Assembly: GCA_964196195.1 (NCBI GenBank)
Contig: CAXMSE010000060.1
Coordinates: forward strand, 1-49,567
DNA length: 49,567 bases
Origin: OFTM10 sp964196195
GTDB lineage: Bacteria > Actinomycetota > Acidimicrobiia > Acidimicrobiales > Aldehydirespiratoraceae
Reading direction: 5' to 3'
Shown here: one piece after another, positions 34,996 through 42,495 of the stretch
How the letters are laid out: every line of letters begins with the position of its first letter
Numbering within the stretch: the first letter of the stretch is position 1
Made by a program: the position numbers and the translations under genes
The notes under the pieces: generated by a model
Seen by the model: the letters and a program-made list of their open reading frames with translations, nothing else
Database searches by the model: none
Told to the model about the DNA's origin: nothing

Positions 34996-36340
34996 TCAGC
35001 TGGGGCCGGCTGCGTCGAAGCCGCGGACGATGTGGTCCCAAAAATCGGTGACGAGCCGCAACGACTCAATATCGATCCGCTCGTTGTTGCCATGGAACCG
35101 GGATCCGAAATCCGCCATGTCGATATCGGGCGAGAAGATACCGGCTCCGTAGGCAACCGTGCCGTGCGGCCGGTAGTGCCGGGCATCGGTGCCGCCGACG
35201 ATGAGTCCGGGATGGACCCTCGCAGTCGGGTCCGCTGCATGCACGGCACTCTCGATCGCCGACCACATCGGCGTGTCCTGGGGTGACCGCGTGGACGGCT
35301 GTTCTCTCAACATCTCGATCTCGACGTGATCGGAGAGGTCGCCGATCGCCTGCCTGAGCTCATGACGCACATAATCGGAGTTCTGACCGGGCAGGGTGCG
35401 GATGTCCACATCGATGTGGACCGCATCGGGGATCACGTTGAGTTTCTGTCCCCCGCTCACCACGTTCGGCGAAATCGACATGTGCGAGCAGGCATGAAGC
35501 ATCTTGCCACCGAGATCACCGAGCCCAGCCGCCGTATCCCAGACCCTTTCGGGGTCCATCAGGGCGGCGCGCATGTCGCCCTGCATCCCCAGGGCATCCA
35601 GCAGGCCTTCCCACAGATCGTCGAGTTGAGGCGTCGGCCGATACTGCCCGATCCGCCTCAGCACCTCGGCCGCCTTCAGTAGAGCGTTGTCGGCCCCGAG
35701 CGGCATCGAACCGTGGCCGGGGGTGCCCCGAACCGTCAAGCGAACGCCACCGGCCCCCTTCTCCGCGACATTGATGATGACCGAGCGGCCGTCGCCATGG
35801 TTGAAGCCGAAGCCCCCCCATCTCCGTGAGGACATAATCGGCCATCACCGCGTCGTGCTCGTGGTCGAGCATCCACTTCGCTCCCCAGTCGCCGCCCGCC
35901 TCCTCGTCGGCCACCGCGAAGTAGATCAGGTCGCCGCGAGGCTTGTAGCCAGTGGTGGCGAGGTTCTTGAACGCCACAGCCATCGATGAGGTGAGGTTCA
36001 ACATGTCGATGGCGCCCCGACCCCACACCTCGTCGCCGATGATCTCTCCACCAAACGGATCGTTGTCCCAGCCACCAGGATTCACCGGAACCACGTCGGT
36101 GCGGCCCATCAGACAGATCGACGGTGCGGACGGATCGCTTCCCTCGATTCGAGCCACCAGCGAGCCCCTGCCCTCAGCAGGCTCGTAGCGCTGCACGTCG
36201 AGGCCTGAGCCTTCGAGGAAGCCCTCCAGCAGATCGACGGACCGAAGCTCGTTACCCGACTCCTTGCTCCCGTCATTCACGCATTCGTTTCGGATCAGCT
36301 GTTGGAGCAATTCAGTTGTGGTGTCGACGAGTTCAGCCAT
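34996..36340 (-). pseudogene. M20-family metallopeptidase with a frameshift and a lost metal-ligand His
   Basis: Two overlapping frames together give one ~448-residue M20 protein. Frame 1 (36340 to about 35815) runs MAELVDTTTELLQQLIRNEC to VADEEAGGDWGAKWMLDHEH and YVLTEMGG. Frame 2 continues FGFNHGDGRSVIINVAEKGA to HGNNERIDIESLRLV. They join in a run of seven C (35813-35819; G on the coding strand), where six would restore the frame. The metal motif normally written HTDVVP is GRTDVVP here (CGC at 36103-36101), so a zinc ligand is also lost. A homopolymer sequencing error could explain the frameshift but not the His change. Confidence 0.85.
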
Positions 36341-36595
36341 GAGACCTCGATTCGTAGGGACAAGTCAGGGTGGAGTCTCCCCCATTCGGCCCGTCACGGC
36401 CAGACCAGCCAGGGGCACACGGCACCACCACCGGCCCCTTGCTACCGTGCCCGATGCCGTACCGACCTGGAGCGCTCGCCCGAATAGGCCACACTCGAGT
36501 GGTCCAGCTCTCCACCTTCCCGGGCCCCGACTCAGGCTTGAATATCTGAGCGGCGATCTCTATCGCTGAAAGGGTCACCGCCCCCGCCACGCGCC
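36341..36595. other. intergenic region, nothing recognised
   Basis: 255 bases between the M20 start and the end of the SRPBCC gene; no credible gene or RNA seen. Confidence 0.4.
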
Positions 36596-37030
36596 TCAGC
36601 TTTCGCAGGCAGCCTCGAACAAGGGAACGACTGCTCCCCAACCCTTGCGATTGTTGGCGTGGCGTTCATCGGCGGCCACGCCGAAACGCTCCCAACCTCG
36701 ATGCTCGATGCGCACCGCGGTGCCCGAATCCGATGAGGCGAACCTCACCTCCACCTCAGTGGCCTCGGAGCGGTCCGAGCCGAGATGCCACAGATAGGCG
36801 AGACGCCCCGGTGGATCCCAACTCACGATCTCGCCCCAGTCGTACTCGTCGCCCTTCCTCGTCCGCTCGAAAATCCGACCACCGATCCGGGGTTCGAATT
36901 GCACCCTCAACCCCTTCTCACCGGAGAACGAATGGTCGTTGGGCCACCACTTGCTCGTATCGGCCGTCCAAACTTCGAAGGCATGTTCGACGCTGCACTT
37001 CACATCGAATTCGAAAACGAGAGGCTCCAT
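36596..37030 (-). CDS. SRPBCC / AHSA1-like protein
   Basis: About 144 residues from MEPLVFEFDVKCSVEHAFEVWTADTSKWWPNDHSF. The helix-grip fold is recognisable: GLRVQFEPRIGGRIFERTRKGDEYDWGEIVSWDPPGRLAYLWHLG, EVEVRFASSDSGTAVRIEHRGWERFG and a final helix WGAVVPLFEAACES. Such AHSA1-like proteins bind hydrophobic ligands. The start codon overlaps the ArsR stop by one base (TGATG), a very common actinobacterial ArsR-SRPBCC pair. Confidence 0.88.
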   Translation of the reverse strand: MEPLVFEFDVKCSVEHAFEVWTADTSKWWPNDHSFSGEKGLRVQFEPRIGGRIFERTRKGDEYDWGEIVSWDPPGRLAYLWHLGSDRSEATEVEVRFASSDSGTAVRIEHRGWERFGVAADERHANNRKGWGAVVPLFEAACES

Positions 37031-37287
37031 CAGTCGTCTCCGCCCGTATTCTCCGCGAACAAGCGGAAGCGGGCACCGGCGTCGCCCCACACCTGCTCGA
37101 GGTAGCGACCAACAGCATCGATGCCCTCGTCATGGAGGCGGTAGACCCGCCGCGTTCCCTCGGCCCGATCAGTGACCAATCCTGCTTCTTTGAGAAGGCG
37201 CAGATGCCGTGACACAGCGGGGCGGCTGATCGGAAGCTCGTCGGCCAACTCCTGGACCGACCTGTCGTCGCCCCGCAACAACTCCAC
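37030..37287 (-). CDS. ArsR-family transcriptional repressor
   Basis: 85 residues from a GTG, but the family N-terminus continues upstream in frame (GDPFDALGDPNRRAIVELLR to about 37330) without any ATG, GTG or TTG before a TAG near 37377, so the true start is unclear. The helix-turn-helix is SVQELADELPISRPAVSRHLRLLKEAGLV, followed by the wing EGTRRVYRLHD. No ELCVC metal motif is present, so it is not a classical arsenic sensor. It is translationally coupled to the SRPBCC gene and divergent from the 37415 gene across two palindromes. Confidence 0.82.
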   Translation of the reverse strand: MELLRGDDRSVQELADELPISRPAVSRHLRLLKEAGLVTDRAEGTRRVYRLHDEGIDAVGRYLEQVWGDAGARFRLFAENTGGDD

Positions 37288-37364
37288 TATCGCGCGACGG
37301 TTGGGATCGCCGAGGGCGTCGAAAGGATCGCCGGGAAGAGACTCAAGTTGTCCGATGTTGCAAG

Positions 37365-37398
37365 GGTAACAGATCTGCTACCGTAACGATTCCGTTAC
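37365..37398. promoter_or_regulatory. two adjacent palindromes, ArsR operator candidates
   Basis: Site 1 (37365-37382) is GGTAACAGATCTGCTACC, a near-perfect dyad centred on AGATCT. Site 2 (37383-37398) is GTAACG, ATTC, CGTTAC, a perfect dyad. Both contain GTAAC-type half sites and lie between the ArsR gene and the divergent 37415 gene, where an autoregulating ArsR protein would bind. Confidence 0.65.
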
Positions 37399-37414
37399 CT
37401 ATAGTGGAGTCACA

Positions 37415-37717
37415 ATGAGCACAATCGTCGTCAGATACCGTCCCGAAGCCGACCGCGCCGACGAAAACCAGCGACTGGTCGAGGCCGTATTCGCCGAACT
37501 GGCCGACACCGACCCGGGCGGTGTTCGCTACGCCACCCTTCGCCTGGCCGACGGCACCTTCGTACATATCGCCGATGTGGAAGCAGATGCCAACCCCCTC
37601 AACGACAACGCCGCTTTCGCTCGATTCCAAGACGGAATCGTGGATCGCTGCGTCGACGGAGAGGGTCCCAATCCTCAGCCGGCAACGCTCGTCGGCAGCT
37701 ATCGAATGTTCGACTGA
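37415..37717 (+). CDS. small conserved protein, ABM/dimeric alpha-beta barrel-like
   Basis: 100 residues: MSTIVVRYRPEADRADENQRLVEAVFAELA, GVRYATLRLADGTFVHIADVEAD, FARFQDGIVDRCVDGEG, TLVGSYRMFD. The strand-helix pattern and length fit a ferredoxin-like dimeric barrel of the antibiotic-biosynthesis-monooxygenase type. Function unknown. It is divergent from ArsR behind the palindromic operators and 73 bases before the ArsM-like gene, so it may share control with it. Confidence 0.72.
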   Translation: MSTIVVRYRPEADRADENQRLVEAVFAELADTDPGGVRYATLRLADGTFVHIADVEADANPLNDNAAFARFQDGIVDRCVDGEGPNPQPATLVGSYRMFD

Positions 37718-37790
37718 GCCAAGCCTGAGCATCCCACGTTGGGCACGAGTTAAGGTCACCCACGGACTTCAACCGAGGAGGACACGAGCC

Positions 37791-38570
37791 ATGACCGAAG
37801 AAGCGAGGTTCGACGTCGATGTCGACGACCTCCGCGACGAGATCAAGCTGAAGTACTCGGCCGTGGTGGAGACACCCGAGGCCGAGTTCCACTTCCACAC
37901 CGGGCGCCCGCTCGCTGCCCTGCTGGGCTACGACCAGGCCACCGTGGACGCGCTGCCCGACGAAGCCGTCGAATCGTTCGCAGGAGTTGCCGACCCCTTC
38001 CAACAAAGAGCGATCCAGTCCGGGGAGAAGGTGGTCGACCTCGGCTCCGGCGCCGGCCTCGACTCCTTCATGGCCGCCCACGCTTCCGGACCCACGGGAG
38101 CGGTTATTGGCATCGACATGACCCCGGAGATGCTCGACAAGGCTTCGGCCACGGCTCGAGCAATCGGTGCGGACAATGTCGAATTCATCGAGGGCTACCT
38201 CGAAGACCTCCCCATCGAAGACGAATGGGCCGACGCGGTCATCGCCAACGGCGCGATCAACCTGTGCCCAGACAAGGAGCGGGCCTTCGCCGAGGCCTTC
38301 CGCATCCTGCGGCCCGGCGGCGTGCTCCAGTTCGCCGACATCGCCAGCAGCTACGACGTCCCCGAAGAAGCCAAACGCGAAATCGACCTGTGGACTGGTT
38401 GAATCGCCGGTGGCCTGCCGTGTGCAGGCTGGACCGCGATAATCGAAGCCGCCGGCTTCGTTGACGTGACCATCGGAGAGCCGATCGACACCTTCGGCGG
38501 TGCCCACGGCGAACAGAACGCTCGGGCATTCGGCGTCTCCGGCCATTCGTTCATGGCTCACAAGCCCTGA
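37791..38570 (+). CDS. arsM: ArsM-like methyltransferase, candidate selenoprotein (UGA at codon 204)
   Basis: GGAGGA precedes the ATG. 259 residues if the TGA at 38400-38402 is read through. The SAM-binding core is VVDLGSGAGLDSFMAAHASG and GIDMTPEMLDKASATA, then IANGAINLCPDKERAFAEAFRILRPGG. Reading on: EIDLWTG-[UGA]-IAGGLPCAGW, then IIEAAGFVDVTIGEPIDTFG GAHGEQNARAFGVSGHSFMAHKP and TGA at 38568. In ArsM-family enzymes this position is the conserved Cys of the GCIAGA/GCISGA motif that binds As(III). The 55 codons after the UGA keep family-like sequence without any other lesion, and a SECIS-like hairpin follows. Other thiols are Cys159 and Cys211. A simple nonsense mutation (TGC to TGA) is the alternative. 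Confidence 0.85.
38400..38435 (+). promoter_or_regulatory. candidate bacterial SECIS element (ArsM-like gene)
   Basis: After the UGA, stem GGCCTGC (38412-38418) pairs with GCAGGCT (38424-38430) around loop CGTGT. A lower helix GGT/ACC forms with a two-base bulge. The loop begins 16 nt after the UGA and has G in its second position, which fits the bacterial SECIS rules as I know them (loop about 16-37 nt from UGA, G in the first two loop bases). Confidence 0.75.
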
Positions 38571-38618
38571 GACCAGAAAGGAGAGAGCCATAGTTCGTCG
38601 CGCCCCCCGTGGGTACCC

Positions 38619-38855
38619 TCAGTCGAGCGGGGGGAGGTGTCCGAAATCGAGCTCGAAGGGGTCGTCGCCAGGCTCGTCGTTACCTGCTTGCACCATCTCC
38701 ACCGTTGCCTTCTCCGGCTCGAGGATCTCGCCAACCGCGATCATCGCCGCACCGAGCACAGTGCTGGCCCCGCTCCCCTTCACCATGCGAAGATACGCGG
38801 GCAGGGGACGATCGATGCCGACAGATTCGCTGGAGCCGACAGGCGGGGCGGACAT
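38619..38855 (-). CDS. small conserved hypothetical protein
   Basis: 78 residues ending FELDFGHLPPLD. The middle contains LRMVKGSGASTVLGAAMIAVGEILEPEKATVEMVQAG, an amphipathic or possibly membrane-associated helix. No family recognised. The acidic C-terminus and codon bias look like real coding sequence. It lies convergent to the ArsM-like gene. Confidence 0.55.
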   Translation of the reverse strand: MSAPPVGSSESVGIDRPLPAYLRMVKGSGASTVLGAAMIAVGEILEPEKATVEMVQAGNDEPGDDPFELDFGHLPPLD

Positions 38856-38892
38856 GCCGACCAGTCTGCCCGCCTCAGCGGTCTTTCGGGGA

Positions 38893-39522
38893 TCAGGCCG
38901 GCGCGGTCACGGTGGTGTCGGGGTGGGCCGCTTCCAGCCGTGATCGCACCGTGACGTCGCCAGCCTGATGCACAAGCTCGATCGCAGTGCCGTCGAGTCG
39001 AACGAGTACATCCACCTCGGCAACGTCGAGACCGAAGGATGCGCCCGGGTAGACAACAGTGATCTGCTCTCCGGCGACGGTGCGGATGGTGGAGTCGAGG
39101 AGTGGACCGAGCGGATCGGCGCTGAGATCCGATGCCGCCTCAGAACTCCACTCCGGGGCACCTTCGAGTCGGCTCCACACCTGCGAACCGATGGAGATCA
39201 CATCGAGGGTTGTGCCGCTGGTCGAGATGGTGAACTCCGAAGCGCCGGCGATGTTGTTGCCTTCCACCTCGGTGACGAGTTCACCACCGAGTTCGACTCG
39301 CGTGTCGAACGTGTAGGCGTCGCGCAGGGCGACGATGATGGTGTCGAGTCGAGCACTCAGCTCGGAGTCTGCCAGGGCTGCATCGGTGGGTTGCGACCCT
39401 TCAGACTCCGAGCCCGTGCTGTTGGCGGAACCAGCGCCCTCCGACGAATCTGCTCCGGAGGAACAGGCCGAGCCACCGAGGATGATGGCAGCGACGACTG
39501 CCACCACCCGTAGGGAACCCAT
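38893..39522 (-). CDS. LppX/LprAFG-type lipoprotein
   Basis: 209 residues from MGSLRVVAVVAAIILGGSAC, a signal peptide with lipobox. A Ser/Gly-rich linker follows, then a domain with DAYTFDTRVELGGELVTEVEG, DVISIGSQVWSRLEGAPEW and LDVAEVDVLVRLDGTAIELVHQAGDVTVRSRLEA. The half-barrel pattern fits LppX/LprG-like lipoproteins that carry lipids to the outer envelope. It begins four bases after the stop of the upstream secreted protein gene on the same strand, so the two form an operon. Confidence 0.75.
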   Translation of the reverse strand: MGSLRVVAVVAAIILGGSACSSGADSSEGAGSANSTGSESEGSQPTDAALADSELSARLDTIIVALRDAYTFDTRVELGGELVTEVEGNNIAGASEFTISTSGTTLDVISIGSQVWSRLEGAPEWSSEAASDLSADPLGPLLDSTIRTVAGEQITVVYPGASFGLDVAEVDVLVRLDGTAIELVHQAGDVTVRSRLEAAHPDTTVTAPA

Positions 39523-39526
39523 GTGA

Positions 39527-40348
39527 TCAGTCGTCGCCCTCGTCATCTTGGTCGTCGTCATCATCGTCGTCGTCGTCGTCGCCATGATCATCATCATGGT
39601 CGTCGTCGTGATCCGAGTCGTGGTCTTCGTCGTGGTCGCCCTTGGCGTTGGGATCGACCAGGGTGATCTCGAGTTCGGACTCGCCCCGCTCGACTTCGAT
39701 CTCGAAGACGAGATCCATCTGGACGAGCTCGGTGTCGACCCAATCGGCGTTATAGAAGCCGACGGTGTGGCGCAGGCCGCATTCACCCTCGTCGGCCTCG
39801 TTGAACTCGTCGGTGGGAATGGTCAGATCGACGCCGAGCACGCCGGGATCGTGACCGGTGACGTTGTCGATTGTGATGGCGGGGCAACCCGCGGCATCGA
39901 TGGTGACCGTATAGAGGACCGAAACCGATCCGAGGCCCGCAATCGGTGTGCCTGTCCACACACCGGAACCGGCGACGGCTCCGGGGTCGTAACCCTCCAC
40001 CTCGGTCTCGGTGATGGTGCCATCGGCGCCCACCTCGATCTCAATCTTGGCTCTCAACACATCGTTGACGAGATTGACTTCGAAGCCACCGTGCTCGTCA
40101 TCGACAACAGCGGTGAAGCCATCCGCAGCGGCAACTGCAGCGGCGTCGGTGGGCTCGGCGGCGCTCACCTCGGCACTCACGAATTCGCCGGTGTCGTCCG
40201 CAACGACTGTGATCACCAGTGAGGTGCCGAACACGGGAACGGTCACCGCTGAGGTGATCAGTTCGGGCGCCGGCTCATCGGCGAACGCCGGGCTGGCGGA
40301 GAAAACTATCGCCAGCGTCATCACTGCGGCGAGAATTCGGGAAGGCAT
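39527..40348 (-). CDS. secreted protein with a polyaspartate/histidine C-terminal tail
   Basis: About 273 residues from MPSRILAAVMTLAIVFSASPAFADEP, a signal peptide with a type I cleavage site. The body is beta-rich and acidic (VEGYDPGAVAGSGVWTGTPIAGLGSVSVLYTVTIDAAGCPAITIDNVTGHDPGVLGVDL, then CGLRHTVGFYNADW). The last ~37 residues are almost only Asp, His, Glu and Gly, encoded by a run of GTC/ATC trinucleotides on the plus strand (39530-39625). The tail should bind divalent metals such as calcium or zinc. No family recognised. Confidence 0.72.
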   Translation of the reverse strand: MPSRILAAVMTLAIVFSASPAFADEPAPELITSAVTVPVFGTSLVITVVADDTGEFVSAEVSAAEPTDAAAVAAADGFTAVVDDEHGGFEVNLVNDVLRAKIEIEVGADGTITETEVEGYDPGAVAGSGVWTGTPIAGLGSVSVLYTVTIDAAGCPAITIDNVTGHDPGVLGVDLTIPTDEFNEADEGECGLRHTVGFYNADWVDTELVQMDLVFEIEVERGESELEITLVDPNAKGDHDEDHDSDHDDDHDDDHGDDDDDDDDDDQDDEGDD

Positions 40349-40531
40349 CGGGTACTCCAGGAATGTCGGGGGTGGTCTCACGATTCAGCCGGAACGCCCG
40401 CCCAGGCCTTACGTGTTGGATACACGACACAGCAAGGTCTCATGGTTTGGCCACGTTGTGTGCCGATTCACACGCAGAACGTGGTGAAGTGGTGAGACGG
40501 CGGAATCCGCTCGCTGTGGTAGAACCGATCC

Positions 40532-40813
40532 GTGTTGGCCGACCTCTCCCTACCCCCTGAATCTGCCCTCGTCCGCGCCACGCCGAAGTTCGACGTCGAC
40601 ACCGTCCCTGCCGGTCTTCTCAACGCTCATCGGGTCGCATCCAATACCTGGGGATTTCTCTGTGTACGCGAAGGGTCGGTGAAATTCGTGCTCGAAGACA
40701 CCGACACATCCCGCCTGGTCGAAGCCGGCCAAACCCAGGTGATCCAACCCGATATCCCCCATCGGGTGGAGGTGAAGCCGGAAGCACGCTTCGTCGTCGA
40801 ATTCCACCGCTGA
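40532..40813 (+). CDS. DUF1971/TehB-like cupin
   Basis: 93 residues from GTG: LPPESALVRATPKFDVDTVPAGLLNAHRVASNTWGFLCVREGSVKFVLED, then IQPDIPHRVEVKPEARFVVEFHR. A single cupin barrel of the DUF1971 type, often linked to tellurite resistance or redox metabolism. The His in NAHRV and PHRV are metal-ligand positions. It ends five bases before the next gene and is probably cotranscribed with it. Confidence 0.85.
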   Translation: MLADLSLPPESALVRATPKFDVDTVPAGLLNAHRVASNTWGFLCVREGSVKFVLEDTDTSRLVEAGQTQVIQPDIPHRVEVKPEARFVVEFHR

Positions 40814-40818
40814 GCATC

Positions 40819-42144
40819 ATGGACGGTTCAGCCACCTGGAAGCCTGGGCCGATCGGGCCGGCCTGGCTCGTCGAGCGCATCCGTGGAGGCCAAACGCTGA
40901 TCATCGATGGCGCCACCGGCTCCGAGCTGGAAGCCCGGGGTGTGCCGATGATCGGTCAAGGATGGGCATCGCTCGCTCAGCTGGAATATCCCGAGATCCT
41001 CCAGGGCCTCCACGAGGACTATCTGCGCGCCGGGGCACAGGTGATCACCACCAACACGTTCGCCGCCGGCCGCCACCTCCTCGAACCCGGGGGAATGGGC
41101 GACAAGGTGACCGACGTCCATCGCCGAAGCGTCGAGATCGCCATGATGGCGCGCGACGCCGTGGGAACCCGTGCAGCCATCGCAGGGTCGATCTCGTGCT
41201 ACATGGCTGATCACACCGACCCCCAATGGCTCGCCCGCCTCGACGAGACCTACAGCGAGCAGGCCGAACTACTGGCCGACGCGGGCGTCGACCTGATCAT
41301 CCTCGAGATGATGCAACAGCCCGAACTGGCGGTGCCCGCGGCCCAGGCCGCGATCGCCACCGAGCTCCCGGTCTGGCTCGGGCTCACTGCCCGGCGCAGA
41401 GCCGACGGCACCCTCACCGTTTTCGATTCCGACCAACACCCCCTTGTCGACACCATCGAAGCGCTCGCCGGCCTTCCCTTCGGCGTGATCTCGGTGATGC
41501 ACACCGCTGTGCCCGACGTCGAACCCTCACTCCAGCTCCTACGCAAGTACTGGGATGGCCCACTCGGGGTCTACCCAGAGTCCGGCTACTTCGAAGAACC
41601 CAACTGGCAGTTCGTCGACATCATCGAGCCCGGTGCGCTGGTCGACGCGACTCACTCCTGGCACGCTGAGGGTGTTCAGGTTTTCGGTGGGTGCTGTGGT
41701 CTCGGGGTTGAACACATCAAGGCGTTGGCCACCGAGTTCGCTGATCCAACCCAAGAAGGCCGACCAGCGCCACAAGGTCGACGACGACGAGAGCGGCGAC
41801 CGAGCCGAACCGCCGGCTGGATCAGCGGGATAGCCGCCGCCTGGTGGATACTGATCCTGATCGCCACACTCGTGTCCGGCGGCGACTCCGCTGCTTCTGA
41901 TGCCGGCGTCGAGGGCGCTATCGTGGGCCTGGTCGCAGGCGCCAACATCGCGGGAACACTGCTGGCCGTCCGCAGGCCGCTCGCAGGAGGCCGACTTCTG
42001 CTGACCGCCGGAATCGCGTTCAGCCTCTCCGCCCTGTTCATGGCCGGCCGCAACCACTTGCCGGCGATGGCCGTGAGCGGCGGTCCGTTCATCGCAGCCG
42101 GACTCCTCTACCTCGCCGCAGCCCGCCGACCCACCGACCCCTAG
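40819..42144 (+). CDS. homocysteine S-methyltransferase-like domain fused to a membrane domain
   Basis: 441 residues. Residues 20-310 form a homocysteine methyltransferase barrel: LIIDGATGSELEARG, AGAQVITTNTFAAGRHLL, AIAGSISCYMADHTD, ILEMMQQPELAV, GPLGVYPESGYF and VFGGCCGLGVEHIKAL (two of the three zinc Cys). The third ligand, normally Cys in a VNC segment, is replaced: SVMHTAVPDVEP has His at that place. From residue ~335 three or four helices follow (WISGIAAAWWILILIATLVSG; IVGLVAGANIAGTLLAV; FIAAGLLYLAAARR). The fusion to a membrane anchor is unusual for this cytosolic family. Confidence 0.85.
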   Translation: MDGSATWKPGPIGPAWLVERIRGGQTLIIDGATGSELEARGVPMIGQGWASLAQLEYPEILQGLHEDYLRAGAQVITTNTFAAGRHLLEPGGMGDKVTDVHRRSVEIAMMARDAVGTRAAIAGSISCYMADHTDPQWLARLDETYSEQAELLADAGVDLIILEMMQQPELAVPAAQAAIATELPVWLGLTARRRADGTLTVFDSDQHPLVDTIEALAGLPFGVISVMHTAVPDVEPSLQLLRKYWDGPLGVYPESGYFEEPNWQFVDIIEPGALVDATHSWHAEGVQVFGGCCGLGVEHIKALATEFADPTQEGRPAPQGRRRRERRPSRTAGWISGIAAAWWILILIATLVSGGDSAASDAGVEGAIVGLVAGANIAGTLLAVRRPLAGGRLLLTAGIAFSLSALFMAGRNHLPAMAVSGGPFIAAGLLYLAAARRPTDP

Positions 42145-42495
42145 CTCAGGTCAGGGTCACGCCGTGGCCTGCCGAGTACTCGAGCTCGCTGAATGCGATA
42201 GAGGCGCTGGTCGCCGGTACCTGGATCACTACCGAGGCCGACGATCAGATTGGCTCAAGGTGCACGTTCGCCCGGGACCTCACCCTCTCTTGTAGTTCGC
42301 GGGCTGGCGCATGGTCGGCCCGCCGCGGCCTCGATGCGTTCGGCGGCGCGGCCGTCCAGCCCCAGCTCACAGTCGTGTTCGACGACGCCCGCTGGAGCCG
42401 CACAATCAGCTTCAACACCTCGGGAATGAGGATCGGCGCCAGCAGCACGGTCTGGACCCGAGCGAGCTGAGCGCCGGGTCTGACACCATGTCGTC
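42145..42495. other. intergenic region with possible minus-strand gene remnants
   Basis: 350 bases without a good gene. On the minus strand a short frame ends VVIQVPATSASIAFSELEYS AGHGVTLT near 42150-42235 and looks coding-like but has no intact 5' part. The promoter of the downstream selenoprotein operon should be in the last ~100 bases. Confidence 0.35.

Noticed and set aside
35813..35819. Programmed frameshift in the M20 gene
   Set aside because: A seven-G run could slip, but the extra loss of the metal-ligand His points to a dead gene or sequencing error, and no stimulatory structure was evident.
37030..38570. Classical ars operon (ArsR metal sensor with ArsM)
   Set aside because: The ArsR-type protein has no Cys metal motif and is coupled to an SRPBCC gene instead; arsenic control of the ArsM-like gene is not shown, only possible.
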